Shown: piece after piece, positions 1 through 12,678 of the stretch | Position numbering within the stretch: the first letter of the stretch is position 1 | Layout of the letters: each line of letters starts with the position of its first letter | DNA from: Siphonodentalium dalli | Taxonomy: Eukaryota; Mollusca; Scaphopoda; Gadilida; Siphonodentaliidae | DNA length: 64,000 nt | Direction of reading: 5' to 3' | Assembly: GCA_032622095.1 (NCBI GenBank) | Contig: CP136062.1 | Span: forward strand, 56,711,849 to 56,775,848 | The notes under the pieces: model-generated | Told to the model about the DNA's origin: nothing | Database searches by the model: none | Seen by the model: only the letters and a program-made list of their open reading frames with translations | Position numbers and translations under genes: made by a program

Positions 1-1000
1 AGATCAATAAATAAATAAATAATTTATGACATCGCAACAGTGATACGTGACTGCCACCGGCCACACCCATGGTTAAGTGGTCCTGATAATTTGCTATTAT
101 GCCAGTGGGCCCTGCTGAATTAATATAACGCCGTTAGGTCAAATTGTTGCTGTTAAGAAAAAGTACCATTATTTTTCTAATGTTATAAATTGCGCAGTAT
201 TTGGCAATTCCTAGCAGTTATAGAAAAAGCCAGTATTTGAAACATTCAAGCATATGTCTCTCTTAAAATGATTTAATAATGGCGACGATGGTGTTTGCAT
301 ACATAACGACGTGTATGGTCGGTTAGCTGTAACCGACACCGCCGTTATTACAATATTTCTCAATATATCAGGGGGGGGGGGGGGTTATTTCCGCACGTAT
401 GCCGGGGTGGGTGGGTGGTCGATGGGACCAACAAACAATTTTTTCAGCAACTCAAATTTTTTTCCCCTGCAAGTCTGTTGACTGTTTTTTCAACGAGTTT
501 GGCTTAAACACCTTAGAATAAGAGAAATAATGTAATTCTAACTGCTAAACTGACTGCAGGCAAATTTTGAAATCCAAGATGGCCACTGGCAGCTATGTTG
601 TTTTGGCCGAATGGCATCAAAATGACTCGTTCCTATTTACATGTCAATGTTAACATCCATGACAAATAGTATGCACAGAAATCCATATACAGCTGTTTAT
701 AGTTAATTCCCCCCGCAAATATCTGTTTTAGTGTTCAAGGGGGGGGGGGGGGGGTGGGTGTAAAAAAAATGGTCGTAAAAAACTGCCGAAAACGGAAACA
801 AATTGGACGCAGGGGTGGGTGGAGCTCTTTCCATCGATGTATCACATTATTATAATCAATAAATTGGAAAAATGATTAAGGAAATATGGGTTGATACAAA
901 AATCTGACTTGGCACTGAAAGGGTTAATACGTATCGAGATCCACGTGGTTAAACTGTTAGCTGAGCGAGTGGGTTGTGGTTGTGAACAGTCTAGCTACAG
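1..1000. other. Non-coding stretch with two long G tracts
   Basis: No gene or recognised element is visible. The stretch contains uninterrupted runs of 14 G (371-384) and 16 G (739-754), each followed by a GGGTGGGTG-like tail, so local G-quadruplex formation on this strand is possible. Short open frames here have no similarity I recognise. Confidence 0.5.
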
Positions 1001-1410
1001 ATAGCGTGTCTGTCATTTGCAGAATGAGGTCCACAGAGGGTGAATTTAGTGACGCTATCCCGCATAGCGGGCTAGCATCACTAAATTCACCCTATGTGGA
1101 CCTCATTCTGCTTAGGCCTCATCTTCTGCGAAGTATATATACTATCCAATTAACATTGTTTTTAGTTACGTTTACCCATCTAGGAAGTATCTAGGAAGGT
1201 AAAATCCATAATCGTGGTGCCCAATGGGTGATCATCATCAACTTCAACTGGGGAACTTCAATCTGATCCTAGATCTACCATAACAGTTGAGGGCCTAATC
1301 AGAATGAGGTCCCCAGAGGGTGAATTTAGTGATGCTAGCCCGCTATGCGGGATAGCGTGACTAAATTTACCCTCTGGGAACCTCATTCTGTAAATGACAG
1401 ACACGCTATT
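1001..1410. repeat. Two inverted copies of a ~120-bp palindromic MITE
   Basis: Positions 1001-1118 form a near-perfect hairpin whose arms carry the string CAGAATGAGGTCC and meet at a CCCGC/GCGGG centre. A second hairpin of the same family lies at 1291-1410 in the opposite orientation: the flank ATAGCGTGTCTGTCATTT of the first copy reappears as its reverse complement at the outer edge of the second. The pair is therefore also one larger inverted repeat with a ~170-bp spacer. The short ORFs on both strands here simply read through the palindromes. Most likely a non-autonomous DNA transposon pair. No transposase is present. Confidence 0.75.
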
Positions 1411-1419
1411 TGCAGGCTT

Positions 1420-2627
1420 AGTTATAACCAACTGATATCCATATGCATATTGTTTACGGCGAAGTCGCCTTTTCGTTCCAAGTATCGGCGTTCGTCGAGC
1501 GGGTATGTCACGCGTTGCTATATACATGTATATATTATTTCTATATAGCAACCCAAGTTTGAAGTTTGCTGTTTTACAATCTAAACCTCTCTTAGTAACA
1601 TGATTGTGGAGGGCGTCGATATTTAAAAACAATCAGACGGAAATGGTTAACAGCTCTAAAGCTTAACTCTTTCATAACGGGAGTCGCCCGCGCGCGTGTG
1701 TGTTTGTGTTTGTGTGTGTGTGTGATGGGTGTTTAGACTTTCGTTTCATCCTTCGATTATATCTCTAAGCCTACTATTTTTTCTTGTATTTTCAATTTAT
1801 TTCTTTATGGTGATCGATTTGTTGGCTGTATTGATAACAAATTATAGTTATAAGCCGATTCATATCCCTCGGCCAATCAAATTGCTCCAATTCTTGAACA
1901 ATATTTCTTTTATGAATCTGTAATTCGACAGGGCCAAAATATAGACTTGAGCTAAATATCAAACATAAATTGACATTAACATTGGATAGTAAGCTGAAAG
2001 GAGATCGGAGTGGCAGGTGTGAAATTATAACAATACGCCATGATAATGATCGCACCATGCAGTCACTCGGGAAGTTAAAACACGGACCATACCATTACTA
2101 GCGGACATAGAGGGCGTGGGCTAATACTTTCGATTGAATATTTCTTGGTTTGAGGGGAGGGGCGGGGTGATTGGAAGTAAGCTGAACTAAATCCAATCCT
2201 GTTTGGAATGTATACTCCACAATAATCACGTAATGAATCTTTAGAATGACAACATTGAGAACATTCCTCAAACTGTTCACATACAGATGCATGTGCGCGG
2301 AAAATGCATGCAATATACACATGTCATGGATGCCGGCGATATTTCATCACACAAACTTCATGCAATGTGAAATAGTTTCAGTTCTGAGTCCGAATACTAC
2401 CGCGACATTGCCTCCTGTGTTCTGAACCATAATTCCATTATGACAACAAGACGAAAATCACCTTAACAGCCGAAACAGTTTACTATCACATGGAAAAATC
2501 TGTTTTATCCAGTAACACGTCATAGTATAAAAACATTCTCAAATTCTGAGACAAAATCGCTGATAAATAATGCTGACGTAAGTGTGGCTCATTTCCCCTT
2601 TCCTTTGGGTGTTGATCGGTTTATAAA
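1420..2627. other. Non-coding stretch, no element recognised
   Basis: It contains a short GT-rich run near 1695-1723 and overlapping small ORFs on both strands with no recognisable domain. Nothing here supports a gene. Confidence 0.4.
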
Positions 2628-3869
2628 TATGTTATAACCCGCTTGGGTATCCGTACAAGAAATGCAGATCGCGGCGCTAAGGGTGCATTTACACTGATAT
2701 AGAACTGCATACAGACCTGTATGAAGTCACGTGTCGCGCATTACTGTGATCACAATATGATTACTAATAGTGAACGCGCGCTGATCAGTGCTCTGGTAAT
2801 TGACAATTCACTACGAGTCGTTTCAGTTTAGGCCAGACATAAAAATGGATCTACCATCAGCAGACAACAGCGATTTGGTATGTGCCGCATGTATTTAAAG
2901 TGTATCATTATACCACTTGATAATGGTTCGAAGAAAGAATGAAAATCGCATAGGAATACACAATAAACAACAGTATACACAAATAGAGGCTAGAGAGCAC
3001 ACATATAGCTTTGGATGGAGATTCCACCAATATTTAGGATTTCAGGTGATCAACTATATATATATATAGGTCTCCTGTTTGACACCATCTGGGCGGTGGC
3101 CATTTTGGATCTGTATGGAATGGGTATCCACCCTACAACACCCTTTATTTGACCAAATGTAGTAACATTTCCAACTGATGACAATTCCAATGACAATGTT
3201 GACCAAATGTAGGACAATATTGTTTTATTAAATTAACTAGTAGCCTTTGACTGGCCACGGGGAGGGATCAGGACACAATCTTTCCAAGTGTCTGAAATTT
3301 CCAACCTGACACCCGCCCCCATGATAAAGTTGGAAAATTTCCAGCTGATGGCCATTCCAGCCCAAATTTTTTATAAAAAGTAGGAGATTATGCAAATATT
3401 GGTCCGAAAACAATAACTCCCCCCCCCCAATAAAATGTTTGAAAATCAAACTACAAGATCATTTTCAACCTATTGTTGGTTTGGAAATTACAGCTAATGT
3501 CGTGTCAGGTATGAAATTTCCAACTGTTGAAAATTTTGACCAAAGTTGCCACATCACTGTCCGTGTTCAATATTCGAAATACACGGGTTGAAATGACAAC
3601 GAAAACTAAAACACATTCGCCAAGCCCGAGTAACAATTAATCAAAACAGATTTGCCTGTCGCAGTGCTTCGGCGTTGGCCGTGGCGTATAGCGGACACGA
3701 TTTTTGCTCACACGAACTAATACCGTTTTCTTTCTGTGTGCATTTCTTTATCAACCCGTTTACACTAGTCTGCGTGTAGATCTGTGTGCAGTTCTATAGC
3801 AATGTAAATGCACCCTAAATCGCCTTGATCTGTTTTTCTTGTACAGATACCCAAGCGGGTTATAACATA
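2628..3869. mobile_element. Non-autonomous DNA transposon, ~1.24 kb, with ~95-bp terminal inverted repeats
   Basis: The left end (about 2631-2722) begins GTTATAACCCGCTTGGGTAT. The right end (about 3772-3866) is its reverse complement with scattered differences. Matching blocks include GGGTGCATTTACA and TATAGAACTGCA. Both ends are flanked by ATAT, so the target-site duplication is probably TA or TAT. The interior holds degenerate repeats rich in TTCCAACTGATG-type words and a C10 run near 3420, but no transposase-sized frame. The family is not assigned. It could be a mariner-like or Harbinger-like derivative. Confidence 0.7.
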
Positions 3870-4994
3870 TGCATTAACTATTCAATTGTGAAGGAAATAA
3901 AGACAAAATTTAGCGACATTTGTAACTGGTTTGAAAAACACAATAGGTGAAGGCAGTGCGGGTAATTCAAAAGCAAATGGTCGCTGTTCGAAACATGAAA
4001 AGTAAAAATGTAAATAAATTTAATCGCCAACGTCAATCCAATTATCATATTGAAACTTTAATACGATAAGATGATATTCTATCACTAGCAACATCAAATC
4101 AATTAATAAGGGAGTAATGTTCTTACAACAGCTGATCATCTGATTCAACCAAAATATATATATATTTTTTAAGAAAAGAAACAAAAACAAAATTACCTTG
4201 AACTTTTTATTGTTATCCCATTGATAAGAATTTCCGATAATACACATAATTATTGAACTGGTTTGACTTTCGTCGATAATAGTCTATATATAATTATAAT
4301 TATAGTATAAATAATACAGCGTTAAGTCAATTTGAAACACATTTAAAGGCCCACTTAATTTTCGAGTCGCCGATTATATTTTTTATAGTGACTTGATATA
4401 CCGTTTTAATAACAATCTATGCCATAAAATATGATTAAACTACTATAGTTCATCACTATTTGAAAAATCTGTGTCTCAGAAGATGCCCACAGAGAAACAG
4501 AAAACTGCTGAAATCATAGAATGACTCCCCCCTTTGGATCCCAGAATGCAACAGAATTCAAACTTTTTCAATGGAAGGGGAAGAACTCTATCTTTAATAT
4601 ATAGAGTTATTCCCCTTGCATTGAAAATAATACTGTTTTTTTACTGCTATCTAGATGACAAAACGCGTTGGCATAAGTTGATAATAATAAGTATTTCTTT
4701 TTCAGAGAATATGAAGCCCGTATATCAATACTTCATGTATTTATCAACATATCTTATACCTCCTTCTTAATTACGTAGTTCAAATGAGCCATGTCTGTTT
4801 AAAATATGTAATAAATATGGAACCATTTTGGTGTTCGTTTTTTGTAATTGATTACCTTTTTCAATTCAATTTAATTACTCTCCATCATGTTAGATATTAT
4901 ATGGTATGTCGATAATTACAATATAATAATACACAGTATATAGTGTGCGATGCATGAGGATTTTTGAGTGAATATTTGTGCAAGATAAAAATAG
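3870..4994. other. AT-rich non-coding stretch
   Basis: AT-rich sequence with short ORFs only and no domain, splice-supported exon or repeat that I can name. Confidence 0.4.
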
Positions 4995-5158
4995 ACAGAA
5001 CACAACGCGCATCATAATCGAGAATCTTTTATCGAATGAGTTGCGGGTGGCGCAAGGATATATTTCGCGAGAGCGTAGCGAGAGCGAAATATAACTTTGC
5101 GCCATCCGCAACGAGTTCGATAAAAGATTCGAGATTATGATGCAAGTTGTGTTCTGTA
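4995..5158. repeat. 164-bp palindromic foldback element
   Basis: The arms starting at CAGAACACAAC (about 4996) and ending at GTTGTGTTCTGT (5158) are reverse complements with a few mismatches over ~75 bp each. They meet near GCGAGAGCGTAGCGAGAGC (about 5065-5085). It is a single hairpin-capable MITE-like unit and the nearby ORF reads across it by chance. Confidence 0.75.
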
Positions 5159-5245
5159 TTTATTCTACACCGTTCAGTCAGATATGTTCAATCCATGAAT
5201 GTCACCTTTATTGTGATTTAAGTCTGACAAATAACCAGTAATTAT

Positions 5246-5265
5246 GGGGGGGGGGGGGGGGGGGG
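5246..5265 (+). repeat. Homopolymer run of 20 G
   Basis: Twenty consecutive G residues, the longest of several G tracts in the window (others at 371, 739, 50530 and 58602). The exact length is likely to be sequencing-sensitive. Confidence 0.8.
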
Positions 5266-5502
5266 TTCACCGGAAGCGGATGCTCGACGTAATCTTTCTT
5301 GGCGACAACGTCAACAAGAATAGTTCCGGCTTGTATTCCACTAGAGGTATACACTAATATGTATTCAATGGCTGGGGTTCCGTTGAATACATGTGACTCA
5401 CGTCAATGGGCGTGGAATAATACACAATATATAGTGAAATTTAACAATTATTTAATTCAACAACCCATGGTGGTGTCCTAACGTGTACGGTTATAGAATG
5501 CC

Positions 5503-5835
5503 TCAAGAGAGCATAAAGAATGGCATAACCCTTTTAATGAAGAGTGCAAGATTTTGTGTTCTCTTTCCCTTTCCCGAATTTAATAGTTCATTCAGTTTAA
5601 TAATGTTTGGTTTTCGGTAGAAGTAGGATTTAATATATCTCTCTCGTAGAGTCTGTAGTGCAGGACATTTTAAAATTACATGGAATTCATCACCGAGTTC
5701 TAAATTACATAAAGTACTGAACCTACACAGGATCCCGATTCAACTGGTAAGTAGTGATTTCTGCTCCCGAACCGTAAGATGGCGGTTACTAAGTTATTGT
5801 ATATACCGGACTTGATATCAGATCGTGGTGTAACT
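5503..5835 (-). pseudogene. Decayed non-LTR retrotransposon, C-terminal zinc-finger part of reverse transcriptase ORF
   Basis: Reading the minus strand gives an open piece containing LCNLELGDEFHVILKCP, followed by residues of the type RYIKSYFYRKPN and ending at a stop codon at 5503-5505. This is the CCHC-like tail (C-x2-C...H-x4-C) found at the C-terminus of many CR1/L2/jockey-group non-LTR polymerases in marine invertebrates. Upstream, in another frame, LRFGSRNHYLPVESGS matches the block that normally precedes that finger, so at least one frameshift separates the two around 5720. No RT catalytic motifs remain, so it is a 5'-truncated dead copy. It is the same general family type as the remnant at 50570-50860. 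Confidence 0.7.
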
Positions 5836-6025
5836 GTAAGTGCACTCAATATCTCATTCGGTAATCATTTCCAAAAACAAACACGACGACGGTTCTATAT
5901 AGTTATTACCACTTTCTCTTGTGAAACGTGAGGAACATGTTATGCGATATTTGGAACAAACACAAGTTTAATAATTTAGTCTGGTGGATCTGTTTAATAC
6001 ACAGCCCGGAAAAACCTTTCTTTCC

Positions 6026-7958
6026 CGGGGCCTGTACTATGGAATTACAATTGCCGTGTTTCTCCACGTGGACAGCGTTAGTCGGTAATTTCCCAGTCTT
6101 GTAAAGCTAGACTTGTGTTCTATAGTACTCGAGCAATTTGTGTTCTTGTAAATTCCTTGCATTGGATATTGGAATTTAACAATAGGCGATTACCCTTTTT
6201 CACACCATACATCGTTGTGAACTGACTTATATAATGTTCTGGGAGAGCCATTCTGTAACTGGGATTCATTTCAGCAGCAAGCTGCTCGGTTTTTGTGGTG
6301 TTTGGAGTGTCCCAACGCTGCATCTTTTTGTTATTCTATAGTACTCGAATTGTCTAACTTGGGGAAAAACAAGAACTCGCTTGACGGGCTGATAAATTAC
6401 CAACTTAGGGAGTTCCATAGTACAGACATAACACAAATCGGGTAGAACACGGTGTTAACATTACAAGTATACGAGGCTGAATTAGTGGTTGTCATCGCAA
6501 TGAAACGCGTGCGAATGTCGATATGTCGGATTATCGCTTTGTGTATTGCGCACTCATGCATTAACCCTTACTCGACGTGCGAAGTTTCACCGCATCAATA
6601 AAATCGTAGTCATATTGAGACGATGGGTTCAAATTACGCATGGGCGTAGATAGATATATTTTGAGATGGGGTTCATAAACATAGACAAATTGGCTTTGAT
6701 AAATAAGGGTTTGCACATAAATTATGTTGTGACGGGGGCGATTCTCATCAAAATACTCTACAATTGGGAATGTCACGCAGGGACGTTCAATGGGTGTTGG
6801 CGCATCACAATAATCTTCGTCCCAAAGTTAGTGATGATTGATTTATGGGGTAAATGGCAATTAGTTCAGAAGTTTCGATCGGTTGGAATAGTTGGTTTGG
6901 GGATTTCTAACAGTTGGAAATTTTGAGTAACCATTGCAGAATTTCAACCGAATGGGGTGCAAATATAGTTTTCTGGTTCAGGGAAGAGGTGTACTCGGGC
7001 AGCGGAGACCTTTTACGTGAATGTTACCGCGATTCCATGGTAGAAAATGGCACTGAATTTAAAATTAAGACTGGAGAATAGGTTATAATCATTACAATGA
7101 CTAAATTTTCCAGATGTAACTGCAAATTATAATTTATACTGCTAGTATGATTTTTTCCTACATTCAGTATAATTTTGGTTGTTAAATCTAAGTTTCTACT
7201 TAAACAAAAAGTTACACCGACCCTTTGGAAAATATACTTGAAATATATATTTTCACCCTTTTAACTTGGAAATATTTTTATCAGTCTATTATCTCCGGCA
7301 ATTCAGTTTGTTTTCAATTACTTTGTACAGGTATCGAAATCGTACGTATACGACAACCAGTTAAAATTTCCTTGCTCAATCTGACACTATAATCACCATG
7401 TGTAGGTTTTTCTGTCGATGGGGTTTATTTGTGATCACTCTATCCGTCTCTATCCCTTTGTGTTCGTACATACATACAAAGTCATGAAAAGCTATATATT
7501 GTCTTCTATGATGTTGGTCAATAAAACATCTATCTCTTATAAAGAGCGTTTTCGCTTACGATATTTTGTACTCGTGTTCAGCGTAAAATGTTGTAATCGT
7601 TTGTGTATTTTCGCGATGCTTGTGCCATTGGGATTATGGTGCACGCAAGTAGTTTCGTGTTCCCCATTGCCTATCATAACATTGACTTTATACATCCACT
7701 AAACCACTCGCCAAATGACTCAAATATATATAGGCATTACTATATCCATTTATGTATAATATTAGAGTAAGTTCCCTTTACCCATTAACAAGCGTTCGCC
7801 TCCACGCGTTGAAAACGAAGATCCATAGTACTGGATTTTGTCTGTTCTTGTAAATGACGGGGGGTCGCACACACTTGTAAATTATCGTATCCATAGTATT
7901 CGACAGTTTGTCCACGTGGAGAAACACGGCAATTGTAATTCCATAGTACAGGCCCCCG
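6026..7958. repeat. 47-bp inverted repeat arms 1.9 kb apart (possible element)
   Basis: The block at 6026-6072, containing CCTGTACTATGGAATTACAA, recurs as an essentially perfect reverse complement at 7910-7958. Related words (CCATAGTAC, TATAGTACTCGA) also occur at 6120-6135, 6333-6345, 6410-6420 and 7822-7830, so several copies of one repeat family may be scattered here. Alternatively the two arms may bound a single 1.93-kb non-autonomous transposon. The interior shows no gene. Confidence 0.45.
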
Positions 7959-8044
7959 GTGCTTGCCATTTTTTCCCCGATGGTTTTTATTCGAATTATT
8001 TACACACTTTGAGACTGTTCTATTGCTCAGCAGTCTCATTAAGG

Positions 8045-8454
8045 GTACGTTCATACGCTGGCAAGTTTGCACGGTGTGTTTTTGCAGGCATTTCATCATA
8101 AAAAACCACATGGTGCCTTAATATGAACGGATACATGCACATAACATGCATCTTTACCAAAGCTAACGACATGAGAAGTAAAATATATGTAGTTCCACTT
8201 GTAACGGCGCTACTGACATTTGCCTTCAAATACCTGTATGGTTTATTCTTGCGAGATAATTGCATGCTATTTACAGGCAAATTCCGGTAGCATCGCCACA
8301 GGTGGAACAACAGATCTTTTACTTCGCACGTAGTTAGCTGTGGTACAGATGCATCTTATATGGTTGTTTCCGTTCATATTCTGCCACCATATCGTTTTTT
8401 ACGACAAAATGCCTGCAAACCATACTGTGCAAACTTGCCAGTGTATGAACGTAC
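8045..8454. mobile_element. ~410-bp MITE with long terminal inverted repeats
   Basis: The left end GTACGTTCATACGCTGGCAA (8045) and the right end, reading GTACGTTCATACACTGGCAA on the other strand (8454), extend into ~200-bp imperfect arms sharing blocks such as GTTTGCA, AATATGAACGG and ATGCATCTTTACC. The whole unit folds back on itself. The same family, with an extra insertion, occurs at 34351-35087 and in truncated form in every unit of the 20-34 kb array. The ORFs on both strands are by-products of the palindrome. Confidence 0.8.
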
Positions 8455-8780
8455 ACTGTAGAATGCTTTATTTACTCAATCATGAATTAACATGAAATTA
8501 GAGATGAATGTGAACATATTTTTGTTAAGATGATGATTACATGATTGTGTTATCGCATGTGCTTAAATTTGCATCGGTTAGATTTAACTCGATATCTCAG
8601 GTCATTCAAATGTGTGTTGGGCACCATGAGCCATACCATTACGGACAATGCCAGATTTTGAAGTTTCGAACTTATGAGTGAACAATTTACAATTAACTAG
8701 AGAAACATCAAACAATAAAATATGTTGTTACCCTCCTCCCGAATTTACTCCCTTCTGATTGGCCCAAGTCCTGTAACGTG

Positions 8781-8839
8781 CCGGGTGACAAATCACACTG
8801 TCTCCCGCTGAGCAGGGAGACATTGTTTTTGTCACCCGC
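8781..8839. repeat. Short hairpin, CGGGTGAC arms
   Basis: An imperfect 57-bp inverted repeat: CGGGTGACAAA at the left and TTTGTCACCCG at the right, with an inner GTCTCCC/GGGAGAC stem. A loosely related set of GGGAGACA/TGTCTCC words occurs at 13540-13645. Probably a degenerate MITE. A transcribed function cannot be excluded. Confidence 0.45.
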
Positions 8840-8878
8840 CTGGTGGCTGAATATCTCAATTCTTTAATATCAATAAAT

Positions 8879-8937
8879 CAATACATATATATGTGAAATT
8901 TACAATAAACCAATACATATATATGTGAAATTTACAT
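8879..8937. repeat. Two-copy short tandem repeat (~32-bp period)
   Basis: CAATACATATATATGTGAAA is repeated with a 32-bp step, followed each time by TTTACA. Confidence 0.7.
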
Positions 8938-8939
8938 AT

Positions 8940-10011
8940 TCAAATAGAAAAAAACATGGCAGAAACACATTTAGGGTGGATACACACATGCATGTAATGT
9001 CTGTATGTAAAATACATGTATTTTACATGGCCACACCAATAATTGACAAAATTAATCACCTGCGCGCGAGAGGTCAATTTCACCAGTGAGTATTTATAAG
9101 CCATTATCAAACAAACTGCCATCAAGAAATTTCAGGCCAGTCATAAACATGTCTTCTTTCATGGATGCCGAAATGAGTAATTCTTGTCTGATATATGTTG
9201 CTGTTTTTCACGAGGTATAATTCATTTCGAAAAGTGGATTAGAGCCGGTCGATTTTATACTTGATTTGTTTCTGTCATTTCTTGGAAACAGGGTCATCCA
9301 AAACAAAAATAAAATATGCAGAATTCTTTTATAGGATGATACCGGCTTTTTGAGATTTGGTTTAAACAATATTTAATTTGAACTAATACAGAACATAATT
9401 ACATACAATAAATACAAAACATATAATTTATTTTAGTGTTCAAAAGAGGATTGGGCAACAAGCTTGGGGGCTTTTGTTAAGTCCTATCCTCAGGAAATAA
9501 ATGTTACCCCAATAGATACCATTGGGGTATAGCAGACGGGTTTGGTTCTGTGTGGTCCGAATAATAAAGTTTAGGTAAAGGGATAGGAAAGAGAAAGGGA
9601 GTGCAGGCGGTGGTTGAAAATGGGTCGGTGAACTTACTATTAACAGTAGGATAAGATATATCACGGAGAAATAAGTGAGGATTGTATCGTTTTAAATTGA
9701 TCACCATTTATTGTCACAAGCCAGTGAAAAGTCTTAATGCAAATAAATTTGAGCACGCTACGACCCAATTGGAGAGAATTCCAAATCGGCGGAATATCAG
9801 AATTATTCACATTCCTTTAATGAGCTTTTTAGTTAATGTATTTAATAAGTATTTAATAAGTGACGAAATGTGTATGTACCATAAATAATTATTCCAGTAT
9901 AGAGGGCGAGGTGGTAGGGCTAAAACACGCGCAGTGACTACAATTTAAGACATTACATATATAGGTTATTAGTAACACGCGTGTTTCGGCTTAAACCACC
10001 GTACCCGTGAG
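8940..10011. other. Mostly non-coding, possibly the 3' UTR of the adjacent retrotransposon
   Basis: No gene is visible. Because the reverse transcriptase remnant at 10012-10920 is on the minus strand, sequence immediately to its left (down to an unknown point) would be its 3' untranslated part. I could not identify the 3' terminus or a terminal microsatellite. Confidence 0.35.
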
Positions 10012-10920
10012 TCAGAAACGCCCAGAACAGACAATGAACTTCTGTACAACATCGAAAATTTTAATGTTCAAATCATCAGCGAGATCAGGAGACCCATACA
10101 GAAGTACATCAGGTGTTATTATAATTGATGGCAGATCAGCTAACATTTCAGTTCTTGCTTGAGTATATAATGGACATTTCAAGAGAAAATGATATGCTGA
10201 TTCAATTTCAAAACCATCACAAGGACACATCGGGGACTCTTTAAGGTGATTTGTGACAAGGTCTTTATTCAGGTTACTGCACCCCAATCTGATTCTAGTA
10301 TGATAAACTTGAGCTTTACGAGAATAACTATGGTAATAAAATTTAGCAATCTTTGAACGACAAGTGTTAATGTTTCGTTTAAAATCGGCTAACGTTTCTG
10401 AAGACCTTACCGAGTCAGATAAGCTGTTCCAAGCACGTGTGGCAGATGGTAGAAATGTACACATATAGTAATTATTATTACTATCAGGCGGGTGGATGCT
10501 GGGATGTCTAAGATTGTAGCCAGTTGAGGAAGAATCAGGTGGAATCATATTAGATAAGTAGGATGGAGCTCTGTGTTTTGTCATATTGTAAAACTGAATT
10601 ATTTTCTGCGTATGCCTGCGTTGTGCAAGCGGTTCCCAACCTGTTTCAAGTAATAATTTCCTATCGCTAGCACTTCTGGTTGCCTCAGTAACTATTCTTG
10701 CCATTTCATACTGGATATCCTCAATTCTATCGCTCGTACACTTGGGGATATTATCTCACACAGGTGATGCATACTCTAGGATGGGGCGAATAAATGAAAA
10801 ATATATTGTTTCAAGAGACTTTCTGCTTAATCTAAATTTATGTCTTTTTACAAGGTTTACTCTCTTCCATGCTTTATCAATTATGCTACAGACGTGACTT
10901 TCCCTTTTTTACTTAAATAT
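10012..10920 (-). pseudogene. 5'-truncated non-LTR retrotransposon, C-terminal part of reverse transcriptase ORF
   Basis: The minus strand encodes a 230-residue open frame (10012-10704) containing the block ATRAWNSLSDSVR and a C-terminal zinc finger, CPCDGFEIESAYHFLLKCPLY, both typical of CR1/L2-like non-LTR polymerases. In the same frame upstream, up to about 10900, come IIDKAWKRVN, LSRKSLETIYFSFIRPILEYA and SPV. The next codon is TGA where this conserved block normally has Trp (the usual text is YASPVW), at about 10756. The catalytic RT motifs lie further upstream and are absent, so the copy is 5' truncated and carries at least this stop. Frame preservation over 300 codons suggests fairly recent insertion. 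Confidence 0.85.
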
Positions 10921-12207
10921 TCCATAGTTGTAAATTTTGCGTATACATGTATAACTGTATAACACAAGAGAGGAAAGGTGGCGTAGTTGGGAACTCGCAG
11001 CTAGACAACCCTTTCGCCAAATGAAGACAAACAGCAACACCATGCATTCAAATTTAAAGCTGTATAATATGTTCATAATTATATGAATAGCATAAATTGC
11101 TGCATATTAGATTAATCACTCGTAGAAAACAGACATGACTACGATATTTATAAAGCAGGGTGTCAGGACTCAGGGTGCTGCATGCACACCCCCGTCGAGG
11201 AAATATGCAATGGTGAATTCGGTAGCTTCTGTGATAATATAGCTCCCCGTGCATGTTGGGGGTCATAACCCCCCCCCCTGCGTTGCATGGGGAAGAGGCC
11301 ATCACTGGTATTAACATCAATAGAAGACTAACAATGATTTAAACAGAATGTCGACCACTTGAGTTATCGCGCAAATAATTATTTTAAGCGGTCTGATGAC
11401 TTTGTCCCAGTCAACGGCTCTTCAGCGGTTCAGAGTTTAACTCACTGTGGTCAAACACAGTCGCAATGATTGGGTTGTCAGCGGACACATATTACACGGT
11501 GTGCATGATCCATGTAAAACGCAAAATACACGATATTTACAGAGATTACATGTATGTGTGTATCCACCTAATTAACAGGTACAATAATTATATAATAGTA
11601 AATGTAATATTAATATATTAATTGAATTCTAGGCACATCCACATTCCGAATTTATGTCATGAACCCATCTAGTGTGAGGGACAATAAAAAGTTTTAATAA
11701 TGTCGTTTTAATATGTCGATTGCGAAATTTTCTAAATTATTGCATGAATAATAGTAGTAGTTGTATTTTATCGCTAATGTCGGTGAGTTGTTTGGAAGTG
11801 CGAAACAAAAAATAAAACATTGACAAAAATAATAAATAATTTTAATAATAAAGACCAAGGCAATGTGGATGTGCCCGTTACTACATGTATATGTAAATAA
11901 TTTATTATTTGATAGCCTCGTATCATTCACACAGGAATGCTGTCATCGCGACACGCACAACATACATGTAAATGTCGACTTGAAACGATGGGTCACACGG
12001 GCTACGGATACACGTTTGGATTAGATAAACAGATCGGAGGTCAAAGTCTGGTATATGTTTTAATCATGTCATTCGCCCTATAAGTCGTAGTTATTTATGT
12101 TTCGGATATTATTTTGAGAAGAACGGGCTCGCGTGTCATGTGCGAGTTTAGTGGTGTTTAGGATAGCGTTGCCATAAATTAAACGACGGCGGCTCCGTTG
12201 CTAATAT
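10921..12207. other. AT-rich non-coding stretch
   Basis: Short ORFs only. A C-run near 11270 and AT-rich blocks around 11580-11860. No domain or element recognised. Confidence 0.4.
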
Positions 12208-12653
12208 GTGACCCGCCATATCAAATCCAGTCGCAAGTCGGGATTTTTTTTACCCTGTGCCAATGCATTCTCTTATATATGCGAGGCGACCATATATAAG
12301 AGAATGCATTGGCCTAACAATGTTTTATCATTTTTTTTAAATAAATGTTTCTTACAATTTTTAGGACATAAAATAAAAAAACATCCATTACCCTGCAGGG
12401 AGCCCCACACATATATAGAAGCATATAGAAGAGTGTCGTCTGCTCATGTTTGTCTGGGGGCTCTGTATGGGTGAAATCATAAAATTGTTAAAGAATACAA
12501 GACAAAATTATTAAAATGGTAAAAAATTGTTAGGCCAATGCATTCTCTTATATATGCGAGGCGACCTATGGTCGACTCGCATATATAAGTGAATGCATTG
12601 GCACAGGGTAAAAAATATCCCGACTTACGACTGGATTTGATATGGCGGGTCAC
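12208..12653. mobile_element. 446-bp composite foldback element (palindromes within a palindrome)
   Basis: The outer inverted repeat begins GTGACCCGCCATATCAAATC at 12208 and its reverse complement ends at 12653. Inside lies a module bounded by CCCTGTGCC (12253) and GGCACAGGG (ending 12608). Each end of that module is a hairpin made of CAATGCATTCTCTTATATAT-GCGAGGCGACC and its reverse complement. The left hairpin has lost part of its centre and the right one is complete. The spacer contains a further inverted pair, GGAGCCCC / GGGGCTC. The same module occurs inside two unrelated elements at 15099 and 15949. Confidence 0.8.
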
Positions 12654-12678
12654 GTATGTCCCATCGCATCAAGCGCAT

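Noticed and set aside
5010-5145. Possible structured RNA
   Set aside because: The hairpin is one long near-perfect foldback with both arms AT/GC mixed and no conserved RNA family features. A MITE explains it better.
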